Below are positions 37,401 to 48,400 of a DNA stretch of 64,000 bases, piece by piece. The stretch is from Perca fluviatilis. Lineage: Eukaryota > Chordata > Actinopteri > Perciformes > Percidae. Where the stretch lies: contig NC_053120.1 in assembly GCF_010015445.1 (NCBI RefSeq), positions 11,482,097 through 11,546,096 of the forward strand, read 5' to 3'. The notes beneath the pieces are model-generated. The model ran no database searches, had not been told where the DNA came from, and saw only the letters and a program-made list of their open reading frames with translations. Position numbers and translations under genes: made by a program. How positions within the stretch are numbered: the stretch's first letter is position 1; the number at the start of each line of letters is the position of its first letter.

Positions 37401-40400
37401 ACAAGAGATTTTCCAAAACATGTTTTTGTTTACTTAATACTTATAATTACTGCTTTTAATACATGCCCATGCATTTCTGCCCAACATATTCTGGGTACAA
37501 TAACTTTTTTTTTTTTGTATAGCATCTTTAAAAACAACAGCTTACAAAGTGCTTTAACAGAAGAAACAAAAGCATAAACAAAACATGAATATACACAGCA
37601 CTTCAGTGCACATACACAACAAAAGATGGGACAGCTCTAAAGGACAGAAAAAAAGAAAAAGAAAGTGCACAAGTAGATCGAAAATAAGTGGGAATAGTAA
37701 GTTATAGGAGGACAGTCAGTAAGTGGCGATGGACAGAGAAAAGGCAAAAAGATAAAAAGACAGCATCACATAAAAGCAAGTCTATAAAAATGTGTTTTAA
37801 GAAGTGATTTAAAAGAAGTCACTGATTCATTGTTAGTTTTAATTTCACTGCAAATGTAACCATTCATCTATATTATCTGGTCTGGTTCCTGTATAGATCC
37901 CCCAGAGAAGCTCCAGCAGACCTGTCCAACCTGCCCCCTCCTGCTCCCTGTAGATAGTCCACAGGCTGTGAATGCTGCCCAGGCCACTTTGGCATCCTAT
38001 AAGAGACAGTCCACACTGGGTGCAGAGCTCGGAGTAAAGAAGATCACCAGAGCTGCAGCGCAGGTACGACTGGATATACAGTTATTAACTCTGATTGGAC
38101 AAACAAAGCTCAGGGGTTCATGTCATTGCACAACAATGTGTTGAATGTTACGTTTAATGGGAAATGACGCTCAAGAAAAGACTCTGGGTGTACGTGAGCA
38201 GACGGCACAGTGTGCACTGTGTGCCAGATGAGTACCTTTACTGCTCCACAAATACCATAAAGATACACGAGCTCTGGCAAAGAATTACTGAAGGCACTTT
38301 AGACCGTACTGTCTGGCCAGGCTTTTGTTTGGGGAGAAAATGAGAAATTGAATAGTTCGCTTGGGGACAAAAGCTCAGACTAATTAATTCACCTTAGCTA
38401 ACTTGTTTTTGTGCTCTAAAACCAAGATGATAGCTATTACATTACAGCTACCATGCCGCCTCTCTGTATCTGCCTGTGTGTTTGTGTGTTTATTTGTTCT
38501 ATTTGCCCCATTCTTACTATTTTATTTTTCCTATTTCAGGTTGTGCCAGTGAAAGCCAGCTTTGTGGAGTACACCGTCCAACAGTGTCCAGAGGGAGTGA
38601 CAGAAAGAGGCACCTGCCGGCGACTGACAGTCAAGTCTGACACAGAGGTGCTCAACAAGGAGAGTCCAGAGAGTCAAAAGACTCAAAACAAGACATTATC
38701 TCGACACAATAAACATACCAAATTAGACAAGTAACATGCTAAATTAGTGTAACACTCTGATACTAGACATTTCACACAAGAACTGGAGCATATCATTCCA
38801 ATCTTGATTTGGATACATTGAATGAAGGTGCTTCATTAATTTCTGCTGACAGTCTGACACTCTTATGGCGCTAATTAATGTCGTTCAGAAAACTAAAATA
38901 AACATCAATCAGCCAGGCAGCATACTGTTTACTATCACTGAAGGAGCTTCTAGAAGTACTATTACTTGATGACATGACAGATTCATTTTTTAGTTTTAAA
39001 ACTGACGCCACTAAATGGCTGCAGTGATTGATTATTTTATTAAAGAAGCCTGACGGGTCCTCTCCTCCTTTTTTTCATTTTTTTTTCTAGCTGTGACCCA
39101 GTGTCTGATAAAAAATTAATAAAACTTCTCATCTCCTCAGACTGCAGGTTTCTGTGCAGGATCTGTGCACGGAGACTTAACCGTCCATCCTGATGTCCGG
39201 GTGTCCTGTGAGATGTTCAAAGCACAGGTACGGGGAGCTTTTAAGAAATATTTACCATAAGAATCCAAATCAGGTATAATGCCAAGTAGGTTTTCACATA
39301 CAAGGAATTTGCCTTGGTGTTGTGTTGCATAACAGTCAATAATATGTTATACAACTTATCCCTAAGTTAATTAATTAAAAGTGGCAACGGTAATTTCTTA
39401 AAGATTTAGTGCGTAACTTTTTTGAACGTCCATTACATTCAAGCCATTGCTGAATGAGTTGCTACAAAGCTAATTAAGACTATCAGCTCCACACAGCTCT
39501 CTCTGTATTTCTCAGTATGGCTGTGTTCAGAAAATGGTGTCAACCGGCGACTTTCGTGTGCAGATCGAGTGAAGAAGACCTCTTCTGAAAAGTCCATCAT
39601 GTTTTTTTAATCCTCTGTGTCCTCCTTGGTTACAAGCAACTGAGTGGGTGGGAGTGGGTGCGGGAAGGCTTGTATCATGTGGATGTGCTGACAGTTCTGT
39701 TGTCATTACTTAGAATTCCTCATGGGGGAGACAGAAAATACGCACTATAGCTTTAAGTGAGACCAAAGATAAAGTTACAAAAAATAGCCGTAATCAATAT
39801 GTCCAAAATTAAAATGAAAAGAAGAGAATGCAAAAAGTGTACTTACTGCTAACATATTGCTGCAGTTTTCAGAGCTTTCCTGTTTTTTCTTGACAAACTC
39901 ATTAGATTTAAGGGAATACTTTGACCAACATGTCAAATCTGACCCAAAGATCCCAATTACAATTATTTTGATTATCTATGATGACAGTACAGTAAATACA
40001 GGAGAAAAAAAAAACAGCAGAGAGGTTTAACACTAATATCAGAAAAACGCATATACCCCTCAAAAAATAACAGAACATCCTAGTGTATTAAAAGATGTAA
40101 ATTGAGAAAACTTTTGCAAAATGTAAAATTAACTGCCAGTCACATCACACTGTGGAACTGCATTTGGGAATGTAATAACCCACTGACTGGCCAAGATTTA
40201 ATGAATGCTTTATGCTGTGTTCTTTTTCTGATTTTACTAAAGCAACCTTCAAAATGATAACTCAACTTTCTGAATGAATGCCACTGGCCATATAATTATT
40301 TTGTCATATCTTGTGTGTTGTGTCTTCAAATGTATGTTGTGCTCGAGTGTGTTTAAACGCATGTGTGATATGTCAAATTGCATGGTTCTCTGCTATAATT

Positions 40401-41030
40401 ATGTCGTCTTCGAAGTCCTTTTCAGAGCTGTGGTGTGTAATGTTATATTGCATGACTGAGACTCTTTTAGCAGCCAGCGAGAGTGAGTTAGTTAAATAAC
40501 ATTTTTGTGTTATTGTGTCTCTTCGGCTACAGGATGTGGACATCTTCAGACCCGTGCAGCCTCAGGGTCACGAACTCCCCCAAGACCATGCGATCCCAAC
40601 CTTCCCCACTGTGTTCGATGACCAAGGAAATGATCTGCTGCCTGTTCCCTCTTACACCACACTGCCCCCTGCTGTTCAACCACTGCCATTTGACCCCACA
40701 CCCATTCTCCCTCTGCCCTTTGACCCCCCCGTTGTGGTTAACCCCTTTATTCCCCTCAGCTCATCTTCCAGTGAGTCTGCTGAAGATCTAGTAAACCAGC
40801 AACAGCGACCCCCAGGTGCTGGTCCTTCTGCTTCATCCTCTGAAGAGATAGGAGGCCCCGTGGCACTACGACCACCCATTGACTTCCACTACAAGAGGCG
40901 TGACCGCAAGAGACGGCAGGCCCTGGCGGAGACCTCACCCTCTCACAACCCAACCTTCCTGTCTGATTTCCCCAGTGGGTCTTCTCCTTTCCGCTCCTGT
41001 CCTGGTCCTGCTCGCTACACCACAGTTTAA
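32934..41030 (+). CDS. fetub: Fetuin-B-like secreted cystatin-superfamily protein (7 exons)
   Basis: Exons 32934-33167, 34271-34381, 35779-35866, 37897-38063, 38540-38647, 39141-39227 and 40533-41030 have GT-AG borders and join in frame to 430 residues. Residues 1 to about 24 form a signal peptide. Two cystatin-like domains follow, with LDVLETKCH and KPWKRC in the first and TCPTCP (153-158) opening the second, then a Pro/Ser-rich tail ending SCPGPARYTTV. There are twelve cysteines outside the signal peptide (first Cys39, last Cys421), the fetuin number. One N-glycosylation sequon, NTT, is at 122. INEDRPDGY, LDVLETKCH, YDCTLVP, TCPxCP and the CPGPA end fit fetuin-B better than fetuin-A. Fetuin-B inhibits astacin-family proteases (ovastacin, preserving egg fertilisability) and circulates from liver. 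The Asp of the usual CPDCP motif is Thr156 here. A basic run KRRDRKRR (386-393) precedes the last cysteine. The exon 5 donor (GAG|gtgctc) is weak; it was chosen because exon 6 then stays in frame. Confidence 0.9.
33418..33787 (+). repeat. Direct repeat, left copy (fetub intron 1)
   Basis: This 370-bp stretch recurs almost unchanged at 34894-35254 in intron 2. Shared blocks run from AATGACAAACAGTGTGCACA to CGCGACTCATGAAAAAAG, with a few substitutions, one small deletion and a longer C-run here. It contains TTTGGGAACCACTGAACT, a word common in vertebrate repeats, so it may be a transposon fragment. Confidence 0.9.
34387..34474 (+). repeat. (CA)n microsatellite at fetub exon 2 donor
   Basis: CA repeat of about 85 bp with one GAAA interruption, starting six bases inside intron 2, directly after the donor GTAGGA. 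CA repeats near donors are known binding sites of hnRNP L. Confidence 0.95.
34894..35254 (+). repeat. Direct repeat, right copy (fetub intron 2)
   Basis: Second copy of the 33418-33787 repeat, same orientation, about 1.5 kb further on. Exon 2 lies between the copies. Confidence 0.9.
36370..37252. mobile_element. TTAA-flanked foldback MITE (fetub intron 3)
   Basis: TTAA at 36366-36369 and 37253-37256 bound an 883-bp near-palindrome. It starts AGTGATGGTTCGGAGTAA and ends TTACTCAACCATCACT. The two arms of roughly 400 bp pair over most of their length, including GTCCTTTGCACCATGA, AGCTTTTTTCACCTGGGT, ATCCATCGTTTTATGAGTG and TTGTAGATGTCCCTAAGCAC. One arm carries a CTG run and the other CAACAG repeats. 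No coding frame. Confidence 0.88.
39402..39752. mobile_element. TTAA-flanked MITE, copy 2 (fetub intron 6)
   Basis: Same family as 310-666. Shared words include GCTACAAAGCTAATTAAGAC, TTTTTTTAATCCTCTGTGTC and GGCTTGTATCATGTGGATG. TTAA flanks lie at 39398-39401 and 39753-39756. Confidence 0.8.
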
Positions 41031-41270
41031 CTAACTGGTGCAGCCGGTGACGGGGTGGACCGATAAACTGCTCTGCTCCCTGTCACTGTAGGCTTGTAAT
41101 AGCCTTATTTTATGATAATGAGAGGAATGCCATCTCTTCTCACTGGCCCTGAAATTACCTCTCTGCTGCTAATACTGCTCCCAAAGCAGCCAAAGCTAAA
41201 ACCATATATGTATTTGAAAATGGCTTCAAATATTTTAACTATTTTAAATAAATCTTGAATCCCCTGTCAA
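41031..41270 (+). other. fetub: fetub 3' UTR with poly(A) signal
   Basis: Non-coding sequence after the TAA. AATAAA at 41247-41252 is the likely polyadenylation signal, giving a 3' UTR of about 240 bases. Confidence 0.7.
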
Positions 41271-43160
41271 CTGCTTGATGAATTTATATACTTTACTTAC
41301 TAGCAGTCTAATACTTACAGTATCTATTTTGGTGGTATAAAGCAAAGGAATTTAGATTTTGGAGCTGAATATAAGAGCAGAAACGGTTTATCGATTCGTT
41401 GATTGAAAGAAAATTAATCTGTAACTATTTTAGAAAGAAGAAAATAACATCTGCTAATTGGGTTTACGGCTGTGAGAGTTTTTTGCTTTCCATGTGTTTT
41501 ATATCTTTCTAAATTAAACATATATTTGGATTTTGGCTTTTCAAAACAGGACATTTGAAGACATTGATTTAGGTTCTTGGAAATTGTCATGGGCATTGTT
41601 TGGATGTTTTGTAATCTAAACAATGAATCAATTAATTTATTTTAATTGCACCACTAAAATATTCAGCGGCAGTGATTTCTTACAACCAGTGTACTGAATT
41701 CCCTTGTAACACATTGCACTACTATGCCCTGATAATGGATGAAATGGATTTCTTTTTCTTTGAACTTGCACTAAAATGTTTTAAGAAAACACTGAGAGAA
41801 AAATACGAAGTTCTGTGAGGAAGCACAAAAATATTAGACAAAAAAAAAAAAACACATTCAGTGAGAAAAACCCAAAGGGGGCCTTTGTCGACACAGAAAC
41901 TCAAGCTTTTAGAAAGAGAAGAATGACATAGACGAAAGAAGCAATGGAGATGTGATAAGTCATCCCGTATGTGCTGGAGTGTCACTTAGTCTGCTCTTCA
42001 ATAAACAATGTAGGCCTATCCCTCCTTTTTTTTCCAGAAACTTGCCCTCCATATAAGCAGTCACCAACCATAATTCAAGCAATGTGCAGTCAACAGCAAT
42101 GACAAATACACAGACCTATACACCATGAGATGAAACATTGCCAAGATAGAGTAAAGCCCACAGGTCAAGAAGCAGCAGTCTGTCTTCATTTAAAGGACAG
42201 TCGAAACTCCCTTTGGGAAAGCAGAGTACAAAGTTATTGACAGGTGGTTTGAAAGATGACTGAAAAAATGTCTTAAATAACCATCCTGAAACAAAGTGAG
42301 AGGCTGTGACACGGCTGTTCTGCTGCCCTGACATCCATTCGTATACCACACTTAGACCCTGCCCTGGTGGGACATGCTCCCCTCAGACTGACTAATGACA
42401 TCGAGGGTTAACTTGTGTATGTGTTCATTCAAAGTGACTGTTGAATTGACAGCAATTCCTTTTTTTTGTGCAACTTATCGCAGAATTTCAACTGGTCACT
42501 ACATTTATTTGCATATGCTTGTTGTTGTTTTTACTCTCTTAGGACTGACATACATAGCAGACCCATCATGAGATAATATTTTTATTTTATCTGGAACATA
42601 ATGATTTTTGGTAAAGTTAAGGGAGCATGTGTGGCTGGTCAAAGTGAGGTGAGGCATCTTGAAATGTGCTACACTGGGGTGAATTGAGGGGTGTAAAAGG
42701 CATTTAATAAACACATTTAAGAAACGTTGACACTGAAAGCTCATTCTTGACCTTGGAAACATCAGTTGACAAAAACAATACCACCACATGGTCCACTAAC
42801 TGTTATTGAACTTTTGATTGTATCATCTTATCTTCTTAAACAGATGTGTAGTTTGACATAGCCCAGGCTATAACAGATCCCTCATAAAATGTATTTACAA
42901 TTTCACTCTGTTGGGTGCTTTTGGAGATTAGACATTAAGCCAAATGGTACAATTTACATTGGCCATACAGTACTTTTATTTTGAAATTGTAAATTATTTG
43001 TTAAACCTCAGGCTGCTTTCATATGTTTCTCGGAATTATCCAACTCCATCTTCAGCATTTACAAACCCCTTTCTAAATAGCCTATATTTAAATAGCAAGC
43101 CCAGTTGTGTTTTTAGGAGCTATTGTTATATTTTAGTTTAGCTAACTGAGTAGCACAGAG
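41271..43160. other. fetub-gpsm2 intergenic region
   Basis: About 1.9 kb of AT-rich sequence. I see no gene, RNA or clear repeat, only A and T runs near 41840 and 42030. Confidence 0.5.
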
Positions 43161-43164
43161 CCAC

Positions 43165-43373
43165 TTTGTCCGACAGGGGGCGGGAGAGACCTTCAAATCT
43201 AGCTATCGAGTATAATTGCGGCTGAATTAATTGAATCTATGGCCGCATTTTGCAGTATAAAAATGACTTTAATCCATCAGTGAGGACCTTTACATTGCCC
43301 CCGCCCTCTTAACGTCACTTTAAAGACTTTATTTTACAGATCTGATTGGTGGATCGTTTGCGTTTAAGTTGCG
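43165..43373 (+). promoter_or_regulatory. Putative gpsm2 promoter
   Basis: A GC box GGGGGCGGG (about 43176) and a second GC-box-like GCCCCCGCCC (about 43297) are visible. There is also a TATA-like GTATAAAAAT (about 43255), a CRE-half-like AACGTCAC and an inverted CCAAT box ATTGG (about 43344). These cluster in 200 bp directly before an exon-like open stretch. The 13-mer at 43170-43182 also resembles a CTCF core. Function is inferred from motif clustering only. Confidence 0.45.
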
Positions 43374-43512
43374 ATGTCAACCATTCCGATGGCACATGAA
43401 GGCAGCAGCCAAGGAATCCTAATTGGAGGCAGATTTTCAGCGCGAGGGCGAGGAGTGGCTTCTTCAACTTCTGCTTCCCGAGACAACGGCGTCATCTTCC
43501 TCCCATATGGAC
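43374..43512 (+). other. Candidate first exon of gpsm2 (alternative N-terminus or uORF)
   Basis: ATG at 43374 opens a frame beginning MSTIPMAHEG and rich in Gly/Ser/Arg. It runs to a good donor CGA|gtgagt at 43513. If spliced to the acceptor at 53909|53910, it stays in frame (adding IPLPCR) with the gpsm2 start MESSC and gives an extended N-terminus. If spliced to the stronger acceptor at 53926|53927, the frame ends in a stop 12 codons later and acts as an upstream ORF overlapping the main ATG. Human GPSM2 does have an N-terminal extension before MEASC, but this sequence does not resemble it. Assignment rests on position and splice sites. Confidence 0.4.
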
Positions 43513-46500
43513 GAGTGAGTAGTTTATTAGCTAAACAACAAGGCGAAATATTTTTTAAGAAGTTTTTAAGTCGCTGGAACTATTTTCTGAAGCTGATACC
43601 ATGTTTGTGGTGTATTCGCGTACTTCAGTTTGAGGTAGGTGAAAGGATTGAAGTTACCTGAACAGTTTTTTTGTGTTCGTCTTGTTGTCGTGATACATTA
43701 CCCAAATTACCAGTAACGTTAACGTTAGCTAACTGCCAAACGCGTAAAACGTTGGTTTATTTTGCTATTTTCGTACTCCATTTGTATTTATTTTATACTT
43801 ACTAGACAACGTCTCTTTGCTTCATTAATGTTGTCTGCCGTTTAGTCAGACAGCGAGCATGTGATGGCATGTTCATAGTAAACTGACTCGTTACCAGTCT
43901 AGTATGTTTTTTCCTAAACCGTCATCATCATGATGCTTGTGTCATCATGAGACTCCACTAGCTAGGCTATACGTAGTTTGACTAACAGCTTTCCTATTTT
44001 CCTTCACAACAACAGGATATGACTACTTTTAGGACACAACAATGGTAATTAATTGCAGTTATTAACGTTAAATATGCTCTCTTTCCAATAACAGAGTATC
44101 TTTTCTACACGTTTACACTGTATTATTAATTCTCATTTCACTTCTTCATGAAGCACACTTAACTAATCTAGACTGGCTGTGATTGCGGAGTAGCCTACTG
44201 TGATGGTGTTGCAGCTCCGTTTATCATTTAACTTTGCCTGACCTCTTTTACCACGCAGGGTTAAGGTTGAGTCTCTAATGATGGTTTCTTCTAAATGACT
44301 CATTCTTCAAAATAAAATATGGTTTTCACTTTAGAGAGCATCCCTTATTTGGACAGGGATTAGTTGGCTGTATTACATATTGAAGTGGTTATGGTTTATC
44401 TCTAGCATATGTGACTAAATGACTGTTACTCAGAGCAAAGAGCTGTTTTATACTGTTTCATATTTGCAGTACTTTTCGTACACATAATCATTCTTATGCT
44501 AAGAACTAAAGTAAAAAAGAAAGTCAAGTAACAGCATTTATATTCATTGCAGGTGTTGGTAAAGAAACTAAAGATTCAAAGAACTAAAGAACACTCTGCA
44601 CATTGATTCTGTGCCAACTCTGTGTGGTGGAGGGAAAAAACAGCTTCATTTAGGATTTTGAACTTTAATGGCTAACATACACAAACTGCTGTCGTGGTTC
44701 TGTCAGTGCGACGTTAATGGAGCTCTGTAGAAATTGTAAATGGCAACTAATTGCTCTCACTGCAATTACAAAAGCACTTCCAGCAATTCAGAGATCTACT
44801 CTAGGGATAGTTAAAGTAAACAGATGATTTTAACATTACATTTACACAAATTAAGATGTGTATAGGCTCGATAAAATTAAAAGTGAAAGGGCAAGTATTT
44901 GGTACTTTCTGTTGCTGTTTTGTTTAACATGGCCATACATCTCAGTTCCTGGTGAATTTGGACTTCAGTGTTTGTTGATATTGATTGAGCTATTGTACAT
45001 CGTGAGAGGCAGTGACGATGAACTGTGAAAATGTAACTGCAAAGTTTGTCCCTGTGTTGTTGATATTCCATTTGTTTAAGAATATTTTTCAGTGCAATCT
45101 GCAGCTTTTTACTGTGCATTTAATGGGGGATTAGAAAGGTGCTAGTATTTTTGGATAGCTTATGCTGCTTTTCTTTTTCTTTACTTTGATAGCTACAACC
45201 CACGATTCAAACACAACTGGAAAAAATAATGTAAAACATGCAGACAGGTCACAAAGGGAAGTTACTGTTTGACAAATATTACAAAGAGCTAAGGTGACTT
45301 TGAACATGATGTGATTGTTGCCAGACATTGTGGTCGCTGCATCCAAAACCGCTGCACCATTGGGATTTTTGCGCAGTTGCCTACATTGTCTTTGGATGAT
45401 GCAATCAACATAAAATCACGCAGTCAGCTGGAGATCTTTGGGTGAAAACACTTCAGTCAGTGAATGAGGTCACAGGATAATGGGCTCATTCAGGCCAATA
45501 GGGAGGCAGACAAGTCCATCACAGCTCAATGCAATGGTATGTGCAGAACGATCTAAACAAAGAGCTCTAACTGAGCACATGATCGCCAAAATGGGAGGTG
45601 ACGAAGAGTGGATGAAATGTCTGTGGTCTGTTGAAGTTTCTGTTGTGACATGCTCGTGGGAGTTTTGCACAAATAGGACAAATCCTTGACAAACTGGTGT
45701 TACCTAAGTATTGTTGCTGATCGTGAGCCTATTTTAAATGTAATACTAATACGGCAAAATAGCCACATATGAAGTTAACCCTCTGGCCAGCGGAGCTCAG
45801 CAGAATTAGGGATTAGGATATGCGTCATGTATTTAGATAGCTACACGAGTTTTTGTCATACAAGCATGACAAAATTACTGACAAATTATGTTATTTACAC
45901 TTTACAATATATATTTTTTTTAATTACCTGAATTAGATTAAACATAAAACGTTTCATATTAATCAGTCACAGCAGTAAACATTCCACATTCCCCCGGTAG
46001 GGCTGGGATGATATGCTTTTGTCCCGATTCAATTCTGTCAAGATACATGGGTTTCGATTTGTATTGGGTTTTTCCTTCATTCCGATTCTGGAAGCATTGC
46101 AATTCGATAGTATTGAGTATTGCGATTGATAATGCACTTCTAGAGACAATATACAGTGTTTTCTTTATGGATTTTTTTTTTAGCAGTGGGGGCAGATCTG
46201 TCGAACCCCGTGTCCGGCCCTCCACCAAATGTTTTACTTATTAAACGGAACTGACACTTCGCTGCAACACAAACAAATATATTTATTCACCTCTATTCAC
46301 ACACAATGAGGCATATTTTCTGTATATGAACTGTATTTTTGAGGAACTGTACTACTTGCAAAATGAATTGAAACCATTCATAATGAAACTAATTGCATAT
46401 TTGCGTCAGTGGCAAAGTTGGCAGCCTTGATGTGTGCATTTGATTTTTCTTGGCTTTTGGAAAAATAACTCCAAGGCTCAGTTATAGGGGAATTCAGAAA

Positions 46501-46548
46501 GAGGTGGCCCATTAATGCTGAGTAGATGGTCCTCCTGTGGCCTGTTCC
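43513..46548. other. Candidate gpsm2 intron 1, left part
   Basis: AT-rich sequence with no supported exon. At about 46000-46150 there is a GGGCTGGGATGATATG-type stretch with repeated ATTCGAT/GATTC words, resembling a common fish repeat but not assignable. Confidence 0.4.
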
Positions 46549-46552
46549 TTAA

Positions 46553-47534
46553 CACTAGAACGGCCAGGACGGTTATTTTGACCGTTTTTGAAATTTATAT
46601 GTGTAATAACTTTGCTAAATAAAAAATAAATACAATCCTACTGGTACCTGACTTTTCCTAAAATAGTCTGTATTTTCATTTAAAATTGTTTTTATATACA
46701 TTACACAAAAGGCAAAGAAAATACAATCACTTTTACCTATTTTGGCCATACACGGTCATATTGACCGCTCAGGTTTTCGCGGTTTTGTTTTTAATCTTTT
46801 GCATGGCTGAAGATGCATCTTGGTTGCTTAGTAATAATCATAGTCTCTGTCAGAGAAACGTAAAGCGGTCTCGAGTAACAAGTGTGGGCATCACCGATGG
46901 GCAGAAGGCAAAGCCAGAGTCGGTAACGTAGGCCTCGGCGTGAATGGACTCAGTTCTGAATCTGAAGAAAAGCACCGGGCGCTCACTCTGTGAAAGGCGC
47001 AGTACACGTCGATGGCCGGTAGCTGTCTACGTGTTCATATAACTTTATACATCCTACAACTGGCCGGAATCATTGCACACATCCTCTCCAAGGAGTGCAC
47101 CAGCTGTAAAATGTCCCGGAGGAAGTTCATGCAGCAACTGGCAAAGTAGCTGAGAGCGGAGTTTATGGAGGAAAAAAGGGCAGCGGCGCACGGTCCGAGC
47201 AGCGCTGCGCACCGCAGCAGACACCAAAACGGAGGCAGTACCAGGTTAGGTTATAAATGTTCAAATAACGTACTTTTAATTGTTATTTGGCTGTGAATAA
47301 TGTTGAATGAATTTCCCCCAATATTTTTCGGGATATGAAATAATAATTTACTATGATATGAATTATTGAAACACGTAGTAGGCTACTACTCAAAAGTATA
47401 AATCGTTAAAATGTACATGTCTGTGTTATTACGTTGTTCTAAAGATATCCTAAGACCATACATGCATTAATATCGTAATTGGGTATTTATCATGAGAGAT
47501 TATAGAGTTTGGAACATGGCAGTTCTAGTAGTTC
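46553..47534 (+). mobile_element. Decayed piggyBac element
   Basis: TTAA at 46549-46552 is followed by CACTAGAACGGCCA. The right end, TGGCAGTTCTAGTAG near 47519-47533, is its imperfect reverse complement. The right TTAA is not preserved. The interior encodes a fragment of the transposase C-terminus (separate entry), which fixes the superfamily. Confidence 0.72.
47012..47245 (+). pseudogene. piggyBac transposase C-terminal fragment
   Basis: The frame starting near 47012 contains LQLAGIIAHILSKECT, then KMSRRKFMQQLAK, a TAG stop, and LRAEFMEEKRAA. A one-base shift then gives TPKRRQYQV. This order (LAGINA..LYKE, SRR.FL..LA.EL, YMEE, KRRQC) is that of the C-terminal part of piggyBac transposases just before the cysteine-rich domain. 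The stop and the frameshift show it is inactive. The DDD catalytic domain is not recognisable upstream. Confidence 0.75.
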
Positions 47535-48174
47535 TGGAATTCTGGCACTTCCAGTATCTTAATGCAGTGTAACTACTTCAGCATGTAAATAATGCACCTA
47601 AAATACAAACGTAAGCAAGGGCGTTGAGCAATCGCTATTATATTGAATCATCAGCCAAGTACAATTTAGCTAGCAGGGGAAGGTGAAAATAAAAATGTGC
47701 AAGAACTATAGACTAATACAGGCGTAAATGAACTGACAACATAAGTTATACGACTTACAGTTCTCAAGGATGCACACGTGCCATCTCACCGGGTCCTCCG
47801 GACAGCCGGTCTCTTTTTTTTCTTTCTCCCTTTTCTCCGGCGTTGTGAAGCGCGTGTCCGCGCTATTCTCAGATATGCTCTCTAACAATCACTGCTGATA
47901 GACTGCTTTTTGTACATTTCTGATACCGTGGCGGGAGAAATATAACCATGGCGGACCGCCACTTGCCAATCAACATAGAGGAAACACTGAATATATCATG
48001 AGACTTTTCAAAACTAATTGTTTTCTAATAAGAATGCACATCACATTCAACAGTCAGTCTGTCTGACCTTTATTTAATTTGTAAAGAAGTATATGACGTT
48101 GTTCGGACAGACCTGCCCCCACTGCTAAAAAAAACAAATCCTAAAGGAAACACTGCTGCAAGTCTGGCGCAATG

Positions 48175-48400
48175 GATGTACCTTGCTGGGATAAAGCATT
48201 AGAGATGCGCCAGATGCCCCTCCCCTTCCGCTATCTATTTTACAGGGGCACCATTGCTGCATCCGGGACTTGGCACCGCCAAGGATGGTTGTGATTGTTT
48301 TAAACAAATGCACACAAGCCAGAGTGCTTTTCTCTATCCCAGAATAGATAAGTGGTGCAGGCAGACTTTGATTAGGTCTGGCAATGTGAGACTAGGCTGC
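48175..48400. repeat. Dispersed repeat family A, partial copy 3
   Basis: It shares CTCTATCCCAGAAT, AGTGCTTTTCTC, AGGTCTGGCAATG and TGATTGTTTTAAA-type words with 6405-6640 and 27510-27961. It lies inside the candidate gpsm2 intron 1. Confidence 0.55.

Noticed and set aside
38648..38734. Extension of fetub exon 5 to a stop codon
   Set aside because: Fetuin homology ends at SDTE and resumes in the next exon in the same phase, so the extension is intron.
32934..41030. Assignment as fetuin-A (ahsg)
   Set aside because: INEDRPDGY, LDVLETKCH, YDCTLVP and TCPxCP fit fetuin-B more closely, although the C-terminal basic cleavage-like site recalls fetuin-A.
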